Shown piece after piece: positions 1 to 11,599 of a stretch of 64,000 bases of DNA. A program made the position numbers and the translations under genes. Source of the DNA: Patiria pectinifera. Taxonomy: Eukaryota > Echinodermata > Asteroidea > Valvatida > Asterinidae. The stretch spans positions 37,884,392 to 37,948,391 of the forward strand of contig CM057142.1 of assembly GCA_029964075.1 (NCBI GenBank), given 5' to 3'. Under the pieces are notes generated by a model that saw only the letters and a program-made list of their open reading frames with translations, made no database searches and was not told the DNA's origin. The first letter of the stretch is position 1, and each line of letters starts with the position of its first letter.

Positions 1-244
1 CACATTTATGGGTTTTACAACTTACTACTTCCAACTTCCTACTCCCCCCACTATCATTAGATTTTACGGAGGCCAAGTGTCCGGTGAAAAAACGTCTCGA
101 CATTTCAGCACGGATGTGCCCCCCAAAAATGCTGGATACACTGCTGCACCGACGGACGATGCATTTTACTGAGCAAGTGCCCCTTTTTGGTGATGCCCAC
201 CAGTTTGAAAACCGTTCCGCCGCCGCTGATTGCACGTGTCACTA
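1..244. repeat. Dispersed repeat fragment shared with 19.24-19.38 kb
   Basis: The stretch around 130-235 (TGAGCAAGTGCCCCTTTTT, then CAGTTTGAAAACCGTTCCGCC) recurs with small changes at about 19260-19375. The copy here stops abruptly at the TA duplication of the MITE that begins at 245. No gene is seen. Confidence 0.6.
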
Positions 245-921
245 CAGGGTGGGTCAAAAAAAGCGGAACCCAAACCCCCAAAATTATATTTCATATTTAA
301 AAAAAAATATGTAGCACCAAACATAATAATGGATGGAAAACCAAATTCATAAGCTACTTTTAGATGAAAAAAATACTGAAATTGCTCAATCCGTTCAAAG
401 AATATCGCCATTTAAACACAATGACCCAAAACCTCTTTCGTCCAAAAATGCGATTTCAAGAATCGTCGTCACAACTGTCTTCAAACATCACCAGCGATAA
501 AACCTCAGTTTAAAAGTCAAAAATATTCAACAAAGTCCTTTTGAAGACCCGTCTTTAAAAAAAAACACGTGGATTTTATAAATCATATTGTTTGCTGCGA
601 AGGGTTGTTAATAAAGATAGCCGTGTGTACTACAGCTGTTGACAGTTGTTGAAACAAGTATTCTGTGTCATTTTCGTTGTTCCAAACAGTCAGAATACAC
701 ACTAAACTGCTTTGTGTTGTTGTTGGACGAAACAGGTTTTAGGGTCATTGCATTTAAATGGTGATATTCTTTGAACGGATTGAACAATTTTAGTAATTTT
801 TTTTCATCTAAAAGTAGCTTATGAAATTGGCTTTCCAGTCATTATTATGTTTGGTGCTACATATTTTTTTTAATATGAAATATATTGTGGGGAGTTTGGG
901 TTCCGCTTTTCGACTCCCCTG
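245..921. mobile_element. Palindromic MITE, TA target duplication (mariner-like ends)
   Basis: The ends are CAGGGTGGGTC...GCGGAACCCAAAC and its near complement ending in ...CCCCTG, flanked by TA at 243-244 and 922-923. The arms extend about 190 bases and pair imperfectly, including the GGTGCTACATATT and TTTGAACGGATTGA blocks. No transposase is encoded. TA duplication and CAGGGTG-type ends suggest mobilisation by a Tc1/mariner-type enzyme. Confidence 0.85.
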
Positions 922-1962
922 TATCATGACTATATGAGGCTACACTGTAACGTATATTTACTCTTACAAATTACAGAATGTCGAGCGAAGTTTCAATCAA
1001 ACGGCAAAAGCCATGTGATTCTCAGGTTATTTACATGTGCGTGCACTCTGACCCAAACAAGATTGCATATTACACATTATACCGGAAAAACCAGACTGAA
1101 CATGTTTATCCTCTGTCCCATATTTAAAAGAATTCAATAATTTGTTCTTTTGAAACAAATGTTTTGTCAAATATTCTTGAAGTACTAAAAAAGACCATCA
1201 TGTTTCGTTTTATTTTATGTAATTTAACAAAGTTTAGTAATACAAAATAATGAGAAATATAAACGGCGCCACCATTATAGTTGTGAAAATCACAGAATGT
1301 CCCCCCTGCAGATTCTGGTTAAACATGGTCTAAAGAACAGGGATCTGTCCAAACATATTATATATCCCCTGATGCAAGGTTCAGGTAAAAAGTGGCATCT
1401 GGCTGCCGGACTAACTGGAATAATTTTGCCTATTAATGTGAAGATAAAACACCACATTGCAATAAAACTGCTATTTTAACACCATGCGGGTTGAGAAGCA
1501 CTGTTTTAGTTTGGATACCATACATGGTGCTTTTCGTTGACGGCGGAAACATTGTATTGTTCCGTAGACATTGCTGTGGGAATACATGTATTTTTTTTGA
1601 AATACATGGAAAAATAAATACACTTTCCGCAAACTGCTTACTCACTGTATTTACCTGAAATACACAAATAAAAAAACAGTTCGAGGGCCTGATCCTTCGA
1701 CATGTACTATTGGTGTCTTTCTCAAATTGCATGCAGGCCTTTCAAAATTTCGAGGAAAAATCCTCGCACATCTAGCATACACCATAAAAAAGTAGTTTTC
1801 TTGATTTTGTAGATATTCAGTTTTGAAGGTAAATAAAACGTCAGTGCCTACTGCTGTTTTTCACATATCCCCCCATGCAAACCTTTTACAGTGCTGAGAT
1901 TTTGTGACCCTTAGTAACAATACAGGTCAAGTATTGACAATGCACTCCAAACAAAGTCTTAC
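922..1962. other. Intron-like, AT-rich sequence without a gene
   Basis: No coding segment is supported. The block around 1565-1690 resembles 25205-25290 (CCGCAAAC, then CTGAAATA.ACAAATAAAAA). Both lie just downstream of the paired NXPE anchor exons, so this is probably the duplicated second intron. Confidence 0.55.
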
Positions 1963-2073
1963 CATTGCATATGACAAGGTTGCCAACATTATGAGAGTAA
2001 TAGCAACCAAGGTCTTCCAGTGACAAACAGCAGTCCGGGGACAAAGCCCGCCACTTGCGCCATTTTCCTTCAT
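1963..2073 (-). CDS. NXPE paralogue, signal-anchor exon only (rest of gene left of window)
   Basis: This exon has 37 codons from ATG at 2073 to the donor ATG|GTAAGAC at 1963, with an acceptor ending at 2106 (exon 1963-2105). It encodes a short luminal/cytosolic segment, HWKTL, then the hydrophobic anchor VAITLIMLATLSYAM. Reading frame, exon length, phase and flanks match the anchor exon at 25451-25587. Transcription runs leftward, so this exon cannot belong to the gene ending at 19904. It should start a second NXPE gene whose neurexophilin and esterase exons lie below position 1. An isolated exon relic is possible, but the intact splice sites argue against that. Confidence 0.8.
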
Positions 2074-2202
2074 ATTTGTTGATCGACTGGATCCACGGAC
2101 GGAGCCTGTGAACAATATTAAACCAGGATAGAAATTACTAACCGAGGCATTAAGCTCTCCAGAGCAGGAAGGGCGGAGGGGGGTTAACAGGCATGTGTTA
2201 TA

Positions 2203-2420
2203 CAGGGTGAGTAAACAAACAAAAAAACGAAACAAAAATGGCAGGACCAATTTTTGAATGAAGTTTGGCCCGTAGCACTTTCAAATTGTAGGATATGAAA
2301 GCCCAATCAATGAGCTTTCTTTTAGTACAAGAACCAATCAAATCATTCGTGTAATTTTCAAGTTACGAAATTTTGAACACAAACACCGTTTTAAAGTTCT
2401 GTCCTCGGATCACAATTTTT
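2203..2420. mobile_element. Partial TA-type MITE (one end)
   Basis: CAGGGTGAGTAAAC follows TATA at 2199-2202 and matches the general CAGGGTGAGT end seen at 54883 and 55375. No clear matching right end is found, so the boundary is approximate. Confidence 0.45.
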
Positions 2421-2434
2421 TTTAGCCTACTTAC

Positions 2435-2485
2435 CAATGTCCAGACCACTTCTGAAGACACTGCCAGGTCCAAAGGAGCAGAATT
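2435..2485 (-). other. Probable NXPE paralogue 5' leader exon
   Basis: The minus strand reads GTCTTCAGAAGTGGTCTGG then ACATTG|GTAAGTAGG. The block matches 26902-26955, including a full consensus donor. It is 330 bases upstream of the anchor exon at 1963-2105, much closer than in the other copy. A TA-type MITE end lies in the intron at 2203. The 5' border is not visible. Confidence 0.62.
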
Positions 2486-2936
2486 GAACGTTCAATTCTG
2501 CCAGCGACTATTTCCGTGTGCTCGAAACATCACAGGGTGTGGTTAAATTGGGACTCATTGGTTTGAACTGCGCTTTGCCTTAGTGAAAATATTTTAGACA
2601 GTGAAATGTGACGTGTGTGCGTTAGAGCTATATTAACGTAACAGAGACAGACACGAGCAATTTGCTAAATTTTCATGCGACAACCCCCTTTTGTCCCGGA
2701 ACGCTCAAAATATCAATGCGCGGGGACAATGCCACTTTTTGCACAATTGACTTTGATATAAATATGCATACCACACACAACACACTACAACAACCGACAT
2801 ATGCAACGTGACTTAGGTCACATGACCCTTACTGAATGACCCTGCAAGAAATGACTTTGTTGATTATTGGATTATACACGATTACCCACCGCCGCGAGAG
2901 GGCGTTATCACAACGAACCGCTATTACCCACGAACC

Positions 2937-3175
2937 GCAGGCCAGTTTAAGACCCGAAATTGCCTACGCCGGCCAAATCACGATTTGCATGCCTTCTTTT
3001 AGAGCATTTTGCAGGCCAAGAACTTGAGGATTTGTACGAACAAAAAGTAGGGTGAAAGCCATGAACGGGACTAATTTTTGGATAGAATTTTCTCCCAAAA
3101 TTCATTGGTGACCCTCCCTCTCCTAATTTGATGTGTGTCATCCCAAACACGCTGTGAGCATTTGTCTTGAATTTA
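2937..3175 (-). mobile_element. Deleted copy of the MITE that interrupts the 28-kb LINE
   Basis: The sequence from GCAGGCCAGTTTA through CCGAAATTGCCT, GCCGGCCAAATCACG and ATTTGCATGCC matches the reverse complement of the right half of the 29356-29817 insert. Further on, TAATTTGATGTGTGTC matches its left half. The middle is missing, so this is an internally deleted family member. Confidence 0.7.
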
Positions 3176-3890
3176 ATTCGGAAGTGAGCGTATCACATCA
3201 TATCACAAAAACATAATTAACAAAAATATATAAAGAATGACAGAAATGATACGAGGGATGTAGGTAAAAAGCATAAGCTTGTACAAGACCTGGAATCCGT
3301 AATTACAAATTAAGCTAACAAATTAATATGTACATACACCAAGCTGAATTATATCAGGTGAATACATGTATACTAATTAAATTGGAAATAAATTAAATTA
3401 ACAGCAAAACATTCACATTCGTGTGAATATACATATATACTTTTGTATACCCATAGGCCTATATTACAAGGAAGGAAATCAATTAGTTACGATAATACAG
3501 GAAAGGAAGGAAGAGGGGAAGGAGCAGAAATTAGCCAAGGAATTATAAAACAATTATATTTTTCAACCATCCGTGAGATGACATGGAATTTAATATTTAT
3601 TGGGATACTTAATTATCAATATAATTTGTCAACATCAACATTTTCAGGTAGTTTTTGAAGTGCTTCATTGATCTAAAGATATGTGTTGGTTTGAGGTGAT
3701 TCCACAATAGAGGTCCTTGGTTTCTGACAGTCGATAAGTAAAGAGATGTTCTCGTTAGTTGCAGAATGCAAAAAGTGTAGACTTTCATAAAAATTGTAAA
3801 GCTCCACAGTGTCCTGTAGACGAAATCACTGTTCATAAAAAAACCCAACAACACATATTTCAGCCGGTATAAAGTCATACCAAAATTCAA
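3176..3890 (-). pseudogene. LINE 3' end: reverse transcriptase C-terminus relic and 3' UTR
   Basis: On the minus strand 3890-3609 encodes a stretch ending RNQGPLLWNHL...FKNYLK, the usual end of CR1/L2-type non-LTR reverse transcriptases, but without a longer frame. The following 3' UTR (TTCCAGGTCTTGT, then TCCCTCGTATCATTT) matches the plus-strand LINE tail at 39480-39640, which identifies both as one family. The 5' part is missing. Confidence 0.7.
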
Positions 3891-4379
3891 TAGGCCTATA
3901 CAAAGTTGTTTGTAAGTTGAAATATTGAAGAATCAATATTAAACGTTTGAAAAGATTATTACCGCATAAACCGGACGATTATTTCATTTCGTTCAGTCCC
4001 CAGATTTCCGTTGGATAAAGTTTCTCCTTAGTTAATCCTTGCATCGAAATTTCACAGTAACACTTCGTTTGTTTCATTTTATTCATACGAGCAAATGCTT
4101 GGTAGTCAAAGCAAACGCTAGTTTTTATTCATACGATCCATGGTATTATATTTACTCTTAATCTGCCCGGATTGACCTGGCAGCATGCAAACGTGTGAAT
4201 TTGATCAGTCTCCCTCCTGTTTCGTGTCTTGTTTTTTTTTTAAATCAGTTTTCCTGTCTTACTCTGTGTGGGATAACATGCTTCCGAGCAATTTAGTTTA
4301 CTTTTGCTGTCCCTGACCTGCATAGTATTGTTTTTTTTGTTTTGTTTTTACATGAGTTTTTTGGATGTCCTTCACTGAT
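3891..4379. other. No gene or recognised element
   Basis: AT-rich sequence with short homopolymer runs. Nothing is supported on either strand. Confidence 0.5.
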
Positions 4380-4645
4380 TGACTTCTCATACTTGCATGC
4401 TCGCCTCATACACTCATACACTCAGTAATCATGTTTTTACCAAATCATAATTCTGCCGTTCACTATGCTCGTCTAGTTGCCCTACTGTCATCTTCTTTAT
4501 TGTATATAGCTTCTTGGTATTTTTGTCGTTATTTTTGTATTTCTAGTTTTTGGATTGGTCCTGTACATCTTTATATTATTGTTCCTGTTCTGTTTTGTGC
4601 TGTTGCGTTCGAATAAACAATAATAATAATAATAATAATAATAAT
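4380..4645 (+). mobile_element. LINE-like 3' tail ending in (TAA)n
   Basis: A T-rich 3' UTR-like stretch closes with GTTGCGTTCGAATAAACAA followed by TAA repeats at 4618-4645, like the ATT-tailed LINE ending at 31832. The reverse transcriptase part is absent, and the left border is approximate. Confidence 0.45.
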
Positions 4646-4825
4646 TACTCTAAATGCCATAATAGGGCGACTTTTCCGTAGACTTGTGCACAAACCTAAA
4701 CTGTCACCTAACCCAAATTTACCTCATCCTTTTCCCACAAAATTCGGTATTTTCACTAATTGGACCACGAGGAATCGATCTAGATGGTTTGCAACAATAA
4801 CATTCCTTGTCCTAAGGGTCGTTTT

Positions 4826-4882
4826 CACAAAAGGGCGACAGTTATAATATGTCGCCTTAATAAGGTGTGTCGCCCTTTTGTG
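4826..4882. repeat. Hairpin with 15-bp perfect arms
   Basis: CACAAAAGGGCGACA at 4826-4840 pairs perfectly with TGTCGCCCTTTTGTG at 4868-4882 across a 27-base loop that itself contains GTCGCC/AAGGTG. It is probably a relic of a small palindromic MITE. Confidence 0.75.
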
Positions 4883-5890
4883 GACACAGTTAGCATAATC
4901 TGTTGGCCTATTACAGCATACAGCGGAATAATAATTATGATTTTTTTTAACATTTGCATTTTATGCGATTAACATGAATAAATGTAGCATTTTTTGCATA
5001 GGTGTATTTGCCATATGTGTTCAAGGTATTTTATTTTATTCATCATGATAATACACCTGAGAGCAAAATGCTTAAACATTTATTGTCAAAGCAATTGAAA
5101 TGCGAGTCTGTATGCATACAACACACGGTATTATACACGTATGTACTTTATGAATTTATTAAAATTAATTTTACGCGACTGTTATTGATAACTGCAGCAA
5201 ATTTTGCACACGGTATTTGCTTTATATTTTAGGTAGTCGCGACCCAACCGTGAAAAATGACCAATACATATTTGAAATGTGAAGCATTTACATGTACTCT
5301 TTGTTTAGCTGTGGGATAGCAGCTCAACAAATCATCAGGTCTCTCCGTTAGTCCGTTAGCTAGTAACAAACGTTGACAGTTGTCAATTGCTCCTATATTT
5401 CGACCGATTTCAACGAAAATTTGTCAACAGTATCAGTAGCCCAGCCTCAACATGTCACATGACCAAACTGGGGTCAAATGTCATCATGGGGTCACTGGGT
5501 CAAAAACCTGATTTTGTATTTACTCAACACAATGCTCCTTCCAAAACGTACATGGCACAGTCACGTGACTTATGCATGAACACGAATTCGTTGGCCCGCA
5601 GCTTCCGAGATATTTCCGGTCAAGCTTGTTATTCACACGAAACAAAGTAAACGCTATAATCCCGCAAAAGCTAAAAAGTATTAAAAAAATGGTAAAATCT
5701 TTCAGATTACAAATCCCAGTAGATGCCTAAAAAGTGGTAGTAGTAACAGCAAACGCTAAATTTTATTCACACGACCCTTTGCGCTTATTCACTGATAAAT
5801 ACATAAAACCACTAAGTGCGGGCGGTTTCAGGCGCCTACAAAACAAGGATAAATAGGCAGGGCGGTTTCGGCCGGAGTGACTAATTAAGG

Positions 5891-6060
5891 GAATAAAATG
5901 TGTTCATGGCGGGTTTTACACACTTGTTTAAGACCGGTTGGAGTCTGGTTGCTGATAATTACCCGATCCGAAGGCGTTCGGCGAGGGTAATTATCAGCAT
6001 CCGGACTCCAACCGGTCTTTAACATAGTGTTTAATACCTGCCAAGCACATATTTATTCCC
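5891..6060. mobile_element. Palindromic MITE, ACCGGTT family
   Basis: Arms of about 76 bases (AATGTGTTCATGGCGGGTTT..AAGACCGGTTGGAGTC..GATAATTACCC and complement) flank a 12-base loop. The outer motif AAATATGTGCTTGGC recurs in inverted pairs at 32078-32170 and 44709-44855. Confidence 0.7.
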
Positions 6061-6104
6061 ATTCATAAATACTTGTTCGGACAGGAAAGTCAAACGGAGT
6101 TCCC

Positions 6105-7050
6105 ATACCATAGAGAGAAAATGGAATGGTTAGATAACCTGACAGAGAAAGCTGAGGAGGCAGCTGAATCGCATTGAAGGAGAGTCACCAACACCTTGTC
6201 TTCAAGATCTGGCCCAATTAAAGCCAAAGATGGGAACCTTCTGTTAAGTGGAGAGGAGAATGTGGCAAGGTGGGCTGAGCATTTCAATGAAGTGCTAAAT
6301 CGACCCCAACCTGGTACCCCTGCCCAGGCCGAAGACCTTGTACATGTATATACACTCCCCATCAACACCTCACCAATTAGGAAGTATAAGGAAAGTCATA
6401 AGGATGTTAAAAAATATTTAGTCGCCCGGCATGGATGGCATCACCGCCGAAATGCTAAAAGACGGAGGCGATGTGACTGATGGTTGTGCCAGATGTGAAA
6501 CCAAATGTGGTGGTTCATCTGGACTGGAAAGATGGTGCTGTCATCTGCATAGTATACCAAGAAAGGGAATCTTGCTGACTGTGACATTTGGAGGGGAGTG
6601 TCATTGCTGTCAATTTCTGGTAAAGTCTATCGTCGAATGATCTTGAACCGATTGAGAGGTGTCGTCGGTAGCGAGCTGTGAGAGGAGCAGGCACGCTTCA
6701 GACCAAAAACGCTCATCCGCTGAACAGATCTTCACTCCCCGGCGTATAAATATCATCGAGAAATGTCAAGAGTGCCAAGTCCCCCTTGCTATCAGCTTCA
6801 TCGACTTCAACAAGGATTTTTGACAGCGTCCACCGACCATCCTTATGAAGAGTACTCTTCTCATTGAGTCCCAGAAAAAGTCGTCATGCGGAGTAATAGT
6901 GTGAATCTACGACAACTCGCGCTGCTGTGTCAGGATAGGGGACGGTTTCAGCAGTTAGTTCCAGGTGACCGGCGTCCGACAAGGCTCCAGCCTCTCCCCA
7001 ATCTTCTTTGCTGTGGCAATCGACTGGGTCTTGAAAAGAGCCACGAATAT
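6105..7050 (+). pseudogene. Degenerate non-LTR reverse transcriptase
   Basis: In shifting frames the sequence reads GNLLLSGEENVARWAEHFNE, then GMDGITAEMLKDGGD, ISGKVYRRMILNRLRG, EQARFRPK, PLAISFIDFNKD and TGVRQGSSLSPIFFAVAIDW. This is the order of fingers, palm and active-site-proximal motifs of a LINE reverse transcriptase. At least four frameshifts or stops break it, and the catalytic YxDD block and both ends are missing. The motif style is close to RTE-like elements, but assignment to a clade is uncertain. Confidence 0.82.
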
Positions 7051-7621
7051 AAGTATGCACTATTCGATGAGCAGTATCGACAATTAAACTATAGAAAACT
7101 CTTCAACAAATTAATTACAGATACTAATCTAACAACTCTGTACATCAGTGAATTGAATACTTCAAAATGCACTCCATCGTTGCCTGCAGTCAGCCACCAG
7201 TCGCAATGTCAAACTGGGGAGTCTAGTAGTGCTCCCAAGCAAATATCGGGATACAAGATTTTGGCAAAACCCAAAGAGCAAAATCTCCGATGAAATTGCC
7301 AAAAATTTGCTAAAATGGACAGGGCTTGACCACTGGAGATGTTGCAATAGGCAGCGAAACAACTGACCATGGGTAGGTGTGGAAGGCAAACTATACATAT
7401 ATCTAATCACACACCACTGCCTCACACTCCAATGCACATAATTAGAAGGCCCCACCCGATTGTTTAAATTCAAGTCTCATTTTCTTGTAAAATGTCTAAG
7501 ATGCATGGTCCAAATTCTAGAGCCCTACACAGTACTTCAAATGCAAATTAATAACAGCACAATATGACATGAATAAGAAAAACTAAGATTATTTTGATTG
7601 ATTTTATTTTGGTAATATTTA
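7051..7621. other. No gene seen
   Basis: Unclassified sequence between the reverse transcriptase relic and the LTR element. It ends in TTTA, the left target duplication of that element (7618-7621). Confidence 0.5.
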
Positions 7622-8192
7622 TGTAGCGGTACGCCACTAAGGAGGTCCGCTCAAATGATTAGATTTAAGGACGCCAAGGACAAATCAAGACAAACAGAAA
7701 CAAATCAAAGCAGGAGTCAAATTATGCTTGGTCTCATGAACTGGTTCACAAAATCGATTACAATAGTTTAAATTACACATGATCTCAATTTGAACTCACA
7801 AAAACAACTGTTACAAAAAGTACTGATAAGATAATAGATTCAGCTTCTAGCTCTATAAATTGTGACACAGTTGCCAATGATAAAATACATTAAATCACAA
7901 AGTTTGTATTTCTAAAGTTCCTAGATTCAAAGTGAGGTTCCTAAGATTTCACCGGTTCCTAATGTTCTTGGTTCTAATATTGTAATTAGGTTCCCCGAAG
8001 TTCCTAAGATTCACCGGTTCCCCGAACGCCTGGCCAGTGTACGGCTGTACTAGGCCTCCAAATTGCACACTTTGGTGTGCAGGCAGAAAAGGGCTGATAT
8101 TCGCGCGTTCACGGCACCGAGTGTGCGTTTGTCTACATTTTTCTGGGCTGTGTGCCAATTGTACGGTGCCTCGTACAAGACGTCTCACTACA
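7622..8192 (-). repeat. 3' LTR
   Basis: This is the direct copy of 17869-18455 with the same TG...CA ends. TTTA precedes it on the plus strand. The purine tract lies at 8193-8206, immediately upstream in element orientation. Confidence 0.85.
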
Positions 8193-8206
8193 TGTTCCCT
8201 ACTTTA
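8193..8206 (-). promoter_or_regulatory. Polypurine tract of the LTR element
   Basis: The minus strand reads AAAGTAGGGAACA directly before the 3' LTR TGTAG. It is purine-rich except for one T and the last C, as expected for plus-strand priming. Confidence 0.6.
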
Positions 8207-9563
8207 AAACCATGCGCCCTCGAATGGTCTAATTATGAACTAATAGGGCGACCGACGCACAATTATGTTAAATCTATAGAAAACATGTAGAATCAACATG
8301 GCATTATATCAAGATCCATTGAACATTATTTACGCCTTGAATCGGCCAAGTATGCACGAAATGGCAATGTCAAGGGTTTACATTAGCCAGTGAAATCTAC
8401 ATATATATCACATACTGATAAACAAAACTTGTTTTGGTCCAAACAAGATGGACAACAACTGAACAATGTCACATAAGGCATTAATCTCCAATGAGAGCTC
8501 ACAATTACACACAAGCCTCAAATATAAAATGGGCTACAGAGTATAAGCACACAAGTGTCTTCACCTGGAACACCTAACTTGATGGCCAAATACAGGTACT
8601 GCATCAAACTTCTAGGTAATAAAGACCCATTTACAAGTTATCCAACTATTTGTTGCCTATAAACACATTTGTTGATAAATCCAAACTACCTTACAGTCAT
8701 AAGTCATAGTATCGGACAAACTCTGTCCCCATAAGAACAATCGCCGTAATTCACATGTCACAACAAACATCAAATCCAGTGTTGTCATACTTTGTACACA
8801 TTACACACATAATGCTAGTGATGCATGAACGGAGCAAACACGCAAAATATTATATTAAAGTCCCCAGGCCAATAATGCTAACATCAGTAGTCTGCCACTG
8901 ACTGCAAAATGACATTCCGGTCACTTTTTTTTCTAAATACAATCAAGATAGTTTCCAATTGGACAAAACCTCGGTCTCTGAATAAAATGATTGTAACTGA
9001 ATTCCTAGATCATGCATGTACACCCTTGCCTTATCAGTGGAGTGAACCAGATAAACTTCCAATGACCTACTTCCTTAGGGCACTAAATACACAGTATCAA
9101 AAATGTAACAACTTGCACAATACCCAAACACTTTCCAAAAATAGAACACTCAGCATACACAGCTGTCAGAGTGTAAACAAATGGCAAGTGGATATATATT
9201 TGTTTCCAAATATTGGACCAAAACCTGGATCCTACTTAAACAATAACTTTCCTGTCATCGGGCATTTATGGTCAAGTTTTACACTCATACAGAAAATATG
9301 AAAAAGTGTCCGGATTAGATAAAAATCCATAATACATTTTAAACATGTATAATACTCCTGCCTTAAAACTTGGGGAGTCAAAACACCACAAATAAAAGAG
9401 CATCTCGAGGTGGCGAACCATGACCATCAACACTAATGTGAAGCGGTGTCCTCAAGCAAAATTAACTCATTCTAATACAATTGTGATGAAACACATGGTT
9501 CAAATGGAACCCTTCAGTGCAGTAAATTTCAAACTGCTTTTCTGTTATGTCATTGGACACAAT
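8207..9563. other. Internal non-coding part of the LTR element
   Basis: 1.36 kb lies between the ORF stop and the polypurine tract. Only short unrelated frames are present, and no pol motifs are seen on either strand. Confidence 0.6.
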
Positions 9564-9878
9564 TTAAGTAATGGCATTTGGCCAGAGACCCACATGTTTC
9601 CTTTTCATCATGTGGCGTTTTGCCCGTCTCTGATCTGGCAACACTGTTGGCCATATCTCAAATGCACAAAGATGAAATGTGAGGGGTGCCCAGTGGTTCC
9701 CTTCTTTTTCTCCTGCCTTGGCGTTTGGCACTTGCAGTGATGGGTGACATTCCAAAACTAAATTGAGCCTTTTCTCAAAAGGAGGCAGTAAAACATGTGA
9801 TGAAGAATAACCAGGAGATACAACACACTCCTGCGGCTTGCAACTTAATATCGACTTATTTTCCAAGTCATCACAAAC
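9564..9878 (-). pseudogene. LTR-borne ORF of unknown function, C-terminal part
   Basis: There are 104 codons and a stop, continuing the frame of 15990-16469 once the fold-back element and one AAAC copy are ignored (6111 bases, a multiple of three). The segment has several Cys and His residues (ILSCKPQECVV, LTFHLCAFEI) and a basic end (DQRRAKRHMMKRKH) that could bind nucleic acid. That suggestion is inference. No homologue is recognised. Confidence 0.65.
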
Positions 9879-9924
9879 GTACGGTGGCTCGTATTCGCCA
9901 ATTTGCTGCGCAAGTCCCTTTTCC

Positions 9925-10150
9925 TTATGGCGTTATATCGCCGTACTATTGCGTTATATCGCCGTACTATTGCGTTATAACGTCGTACTATTGCGTTATA
10001 ACGCCGTACTATTGCGTTATAAGGCCGTATTTTATTGCGTTATAACGCCGTATTTTATTGCGTTATATCGCCGTATTTAATTGCGTGATAACGCCGTATT
10101 TTATTGCGTTATATCGCCGTATTTAATTGCGAGATAACGCCGTATTTGTT
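9925..10150 (+). repeat. Outer tandem array, left arm
   Basis: About ten units of GCGTTATATCGCCGTACTATT with drift in the last bases (TATTTTATT, TATTTAATT). The complement of this array is at 15736-15950. Confidence 0.85.
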
Positions 10151-10221
10151 TGCGTTATACCATTTGATTACTACGAAAGCGCACGAAAGCCCATGAGCGC
10201 CACTGGAAGTATATATGTTAC

Positions 10222-10390
10222 AGACTATTTAATTCGTTATTACGGATTATTAATTCGTTATTACGGATTATTTAATTCGTTATTACGGATTATTAGTTCG
10301 TTATTACGGATTATTTAATTCGTTATTACGGATTATTAGTTCGTTATTACGGATTATTTAATTCGTTATTACGGATTATTAAGAGTAATT
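10222..10390 (+). repeat. Inner tandem array, left arm
   Basis: About seven units of TTAATTCGTTATTACGGATTA with alternating TTAATTCG and TTAGTTCG forms. Its complement, about twice as long, is at 15308-15655. Confidence 0.85.
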
Positions 10391-11470
10391 TCGTGTAAAT
10401 ACTTCATATAAGTGTCCACGCTCAAAAAATCTAATTTTTTAAAACTTCGAGGGATGAAAGGACTTTGGGAGCAAGTAACCAAAATAGACATTTTAAACCG
10501 ATATTTTGCCCGTTGCCATGGTTACGGGCCATTATGTGTTTTGGCCATTTTGGGGAAATTTTTAGGCTGCAAAAAAATCATTTTTTTGCGTTATTTTCAA
10601 AGGTCATCAAGCCAAACTGCGAGGTAATGTAACAAAAGTAACTATATCACGACAAAGTATCATCCTTACCCTTGCAAGAAAATATAGAAACACTTCTGAA
10701 AAATCTCCTTTACATTATTTTCAGGCCCTATAATACAGCATGTTTTTACAACTAGCAAAATTGCATTTTACCCCATTTTTATCCCTCCAAAATGGCACTT
10801 GCCAGGGCATTCAGAATAATTTCCCTTCGGGTATGGTTAGATCATTGGTCTTTTCATATCTGGTGAGAACATTTGGGGTTATTGTATATCCTTTGTGCAG
10901 TAGCGCTCCAAAAATGGTAAATTTCACAAAAACCTTAAAAAGTGTATTTTCAGTGTTTTCCTTTGTTTTGAGTAATAACTTGTATAATTGGTATTGTTCA
11001 TGAATCAAGCACATTTTCACAAACCGAATCAGAGTCTGTATGATTTTTAGACAAGTGGATGAATAGTAGGTCGTGTACCCCCCCCCCCCCCCACACACAC
11101 AAACACACAAACACCTGGCTAGGCGCTGCCCACTCCCCCGTGCCACCGAATTTTGAACTTGTGTGTTGCATAACGAAACAAATGTAAATAAATAATATGC
11201 AAGTGAACACTTTAGAAATTACATAGACTTCTTTTTTATAGCCTCCCCTTCCCCCACCCTGGGGCCATTGCTTGGGGTTGAGGGTGGGGTGTGACCACCC
11301 ACCAATAAATTGGCTTTGTCGGTAAAATCATTGGGGAAAATATCGGTCTAAAAAGTCTAATTTGGTTACTTGCTCCCAAAGTCCTTTCATCCCACAAAGT
11401 ATTAACAAAAACCACAATTTTTTGAGCGTGGACACTTATATGAAGTATTTACACGAAATGACTCTTAAAA
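10388..11470 (+). repeat. Internal module, copy 1
   Basis: It contains GGACTTTGGGAGCAAGTAACC, GTTGCCATGGTTACGGGCCA and, later, CCAAAATGGCACTTGCCAGG. It is repeated directly at 11600-12842 and inverted at 14430-15060. It ends in a hairpin around ACACGAAATGACTCTTAAAA. Confidence 0.8.
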
Positions 11471-11599
11471 GTCATTTCGTGTAAATACTTCATAACAGTG
11501 TAAAAAAAAAACGATTTAAAAAAAAAAATTGAGCGTGGACACATATGAAGTATTTACACGAAATGACTCTTAAGAGTCATTTTGTGTAAATAATTCATA

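Noticed and set aside
8909..9301. 130-codon plus-strand frame within the LTR element
   Set aside because: No pol or env motif, opposite to the element's orientation, and composition like its non-coding surroundings.
9925..10390. Regular short repeats resembling a CRISPR array
   Set aside because: Units are contiguous with no unique spacers, have an inverted partner array, and lie in an animal genome.
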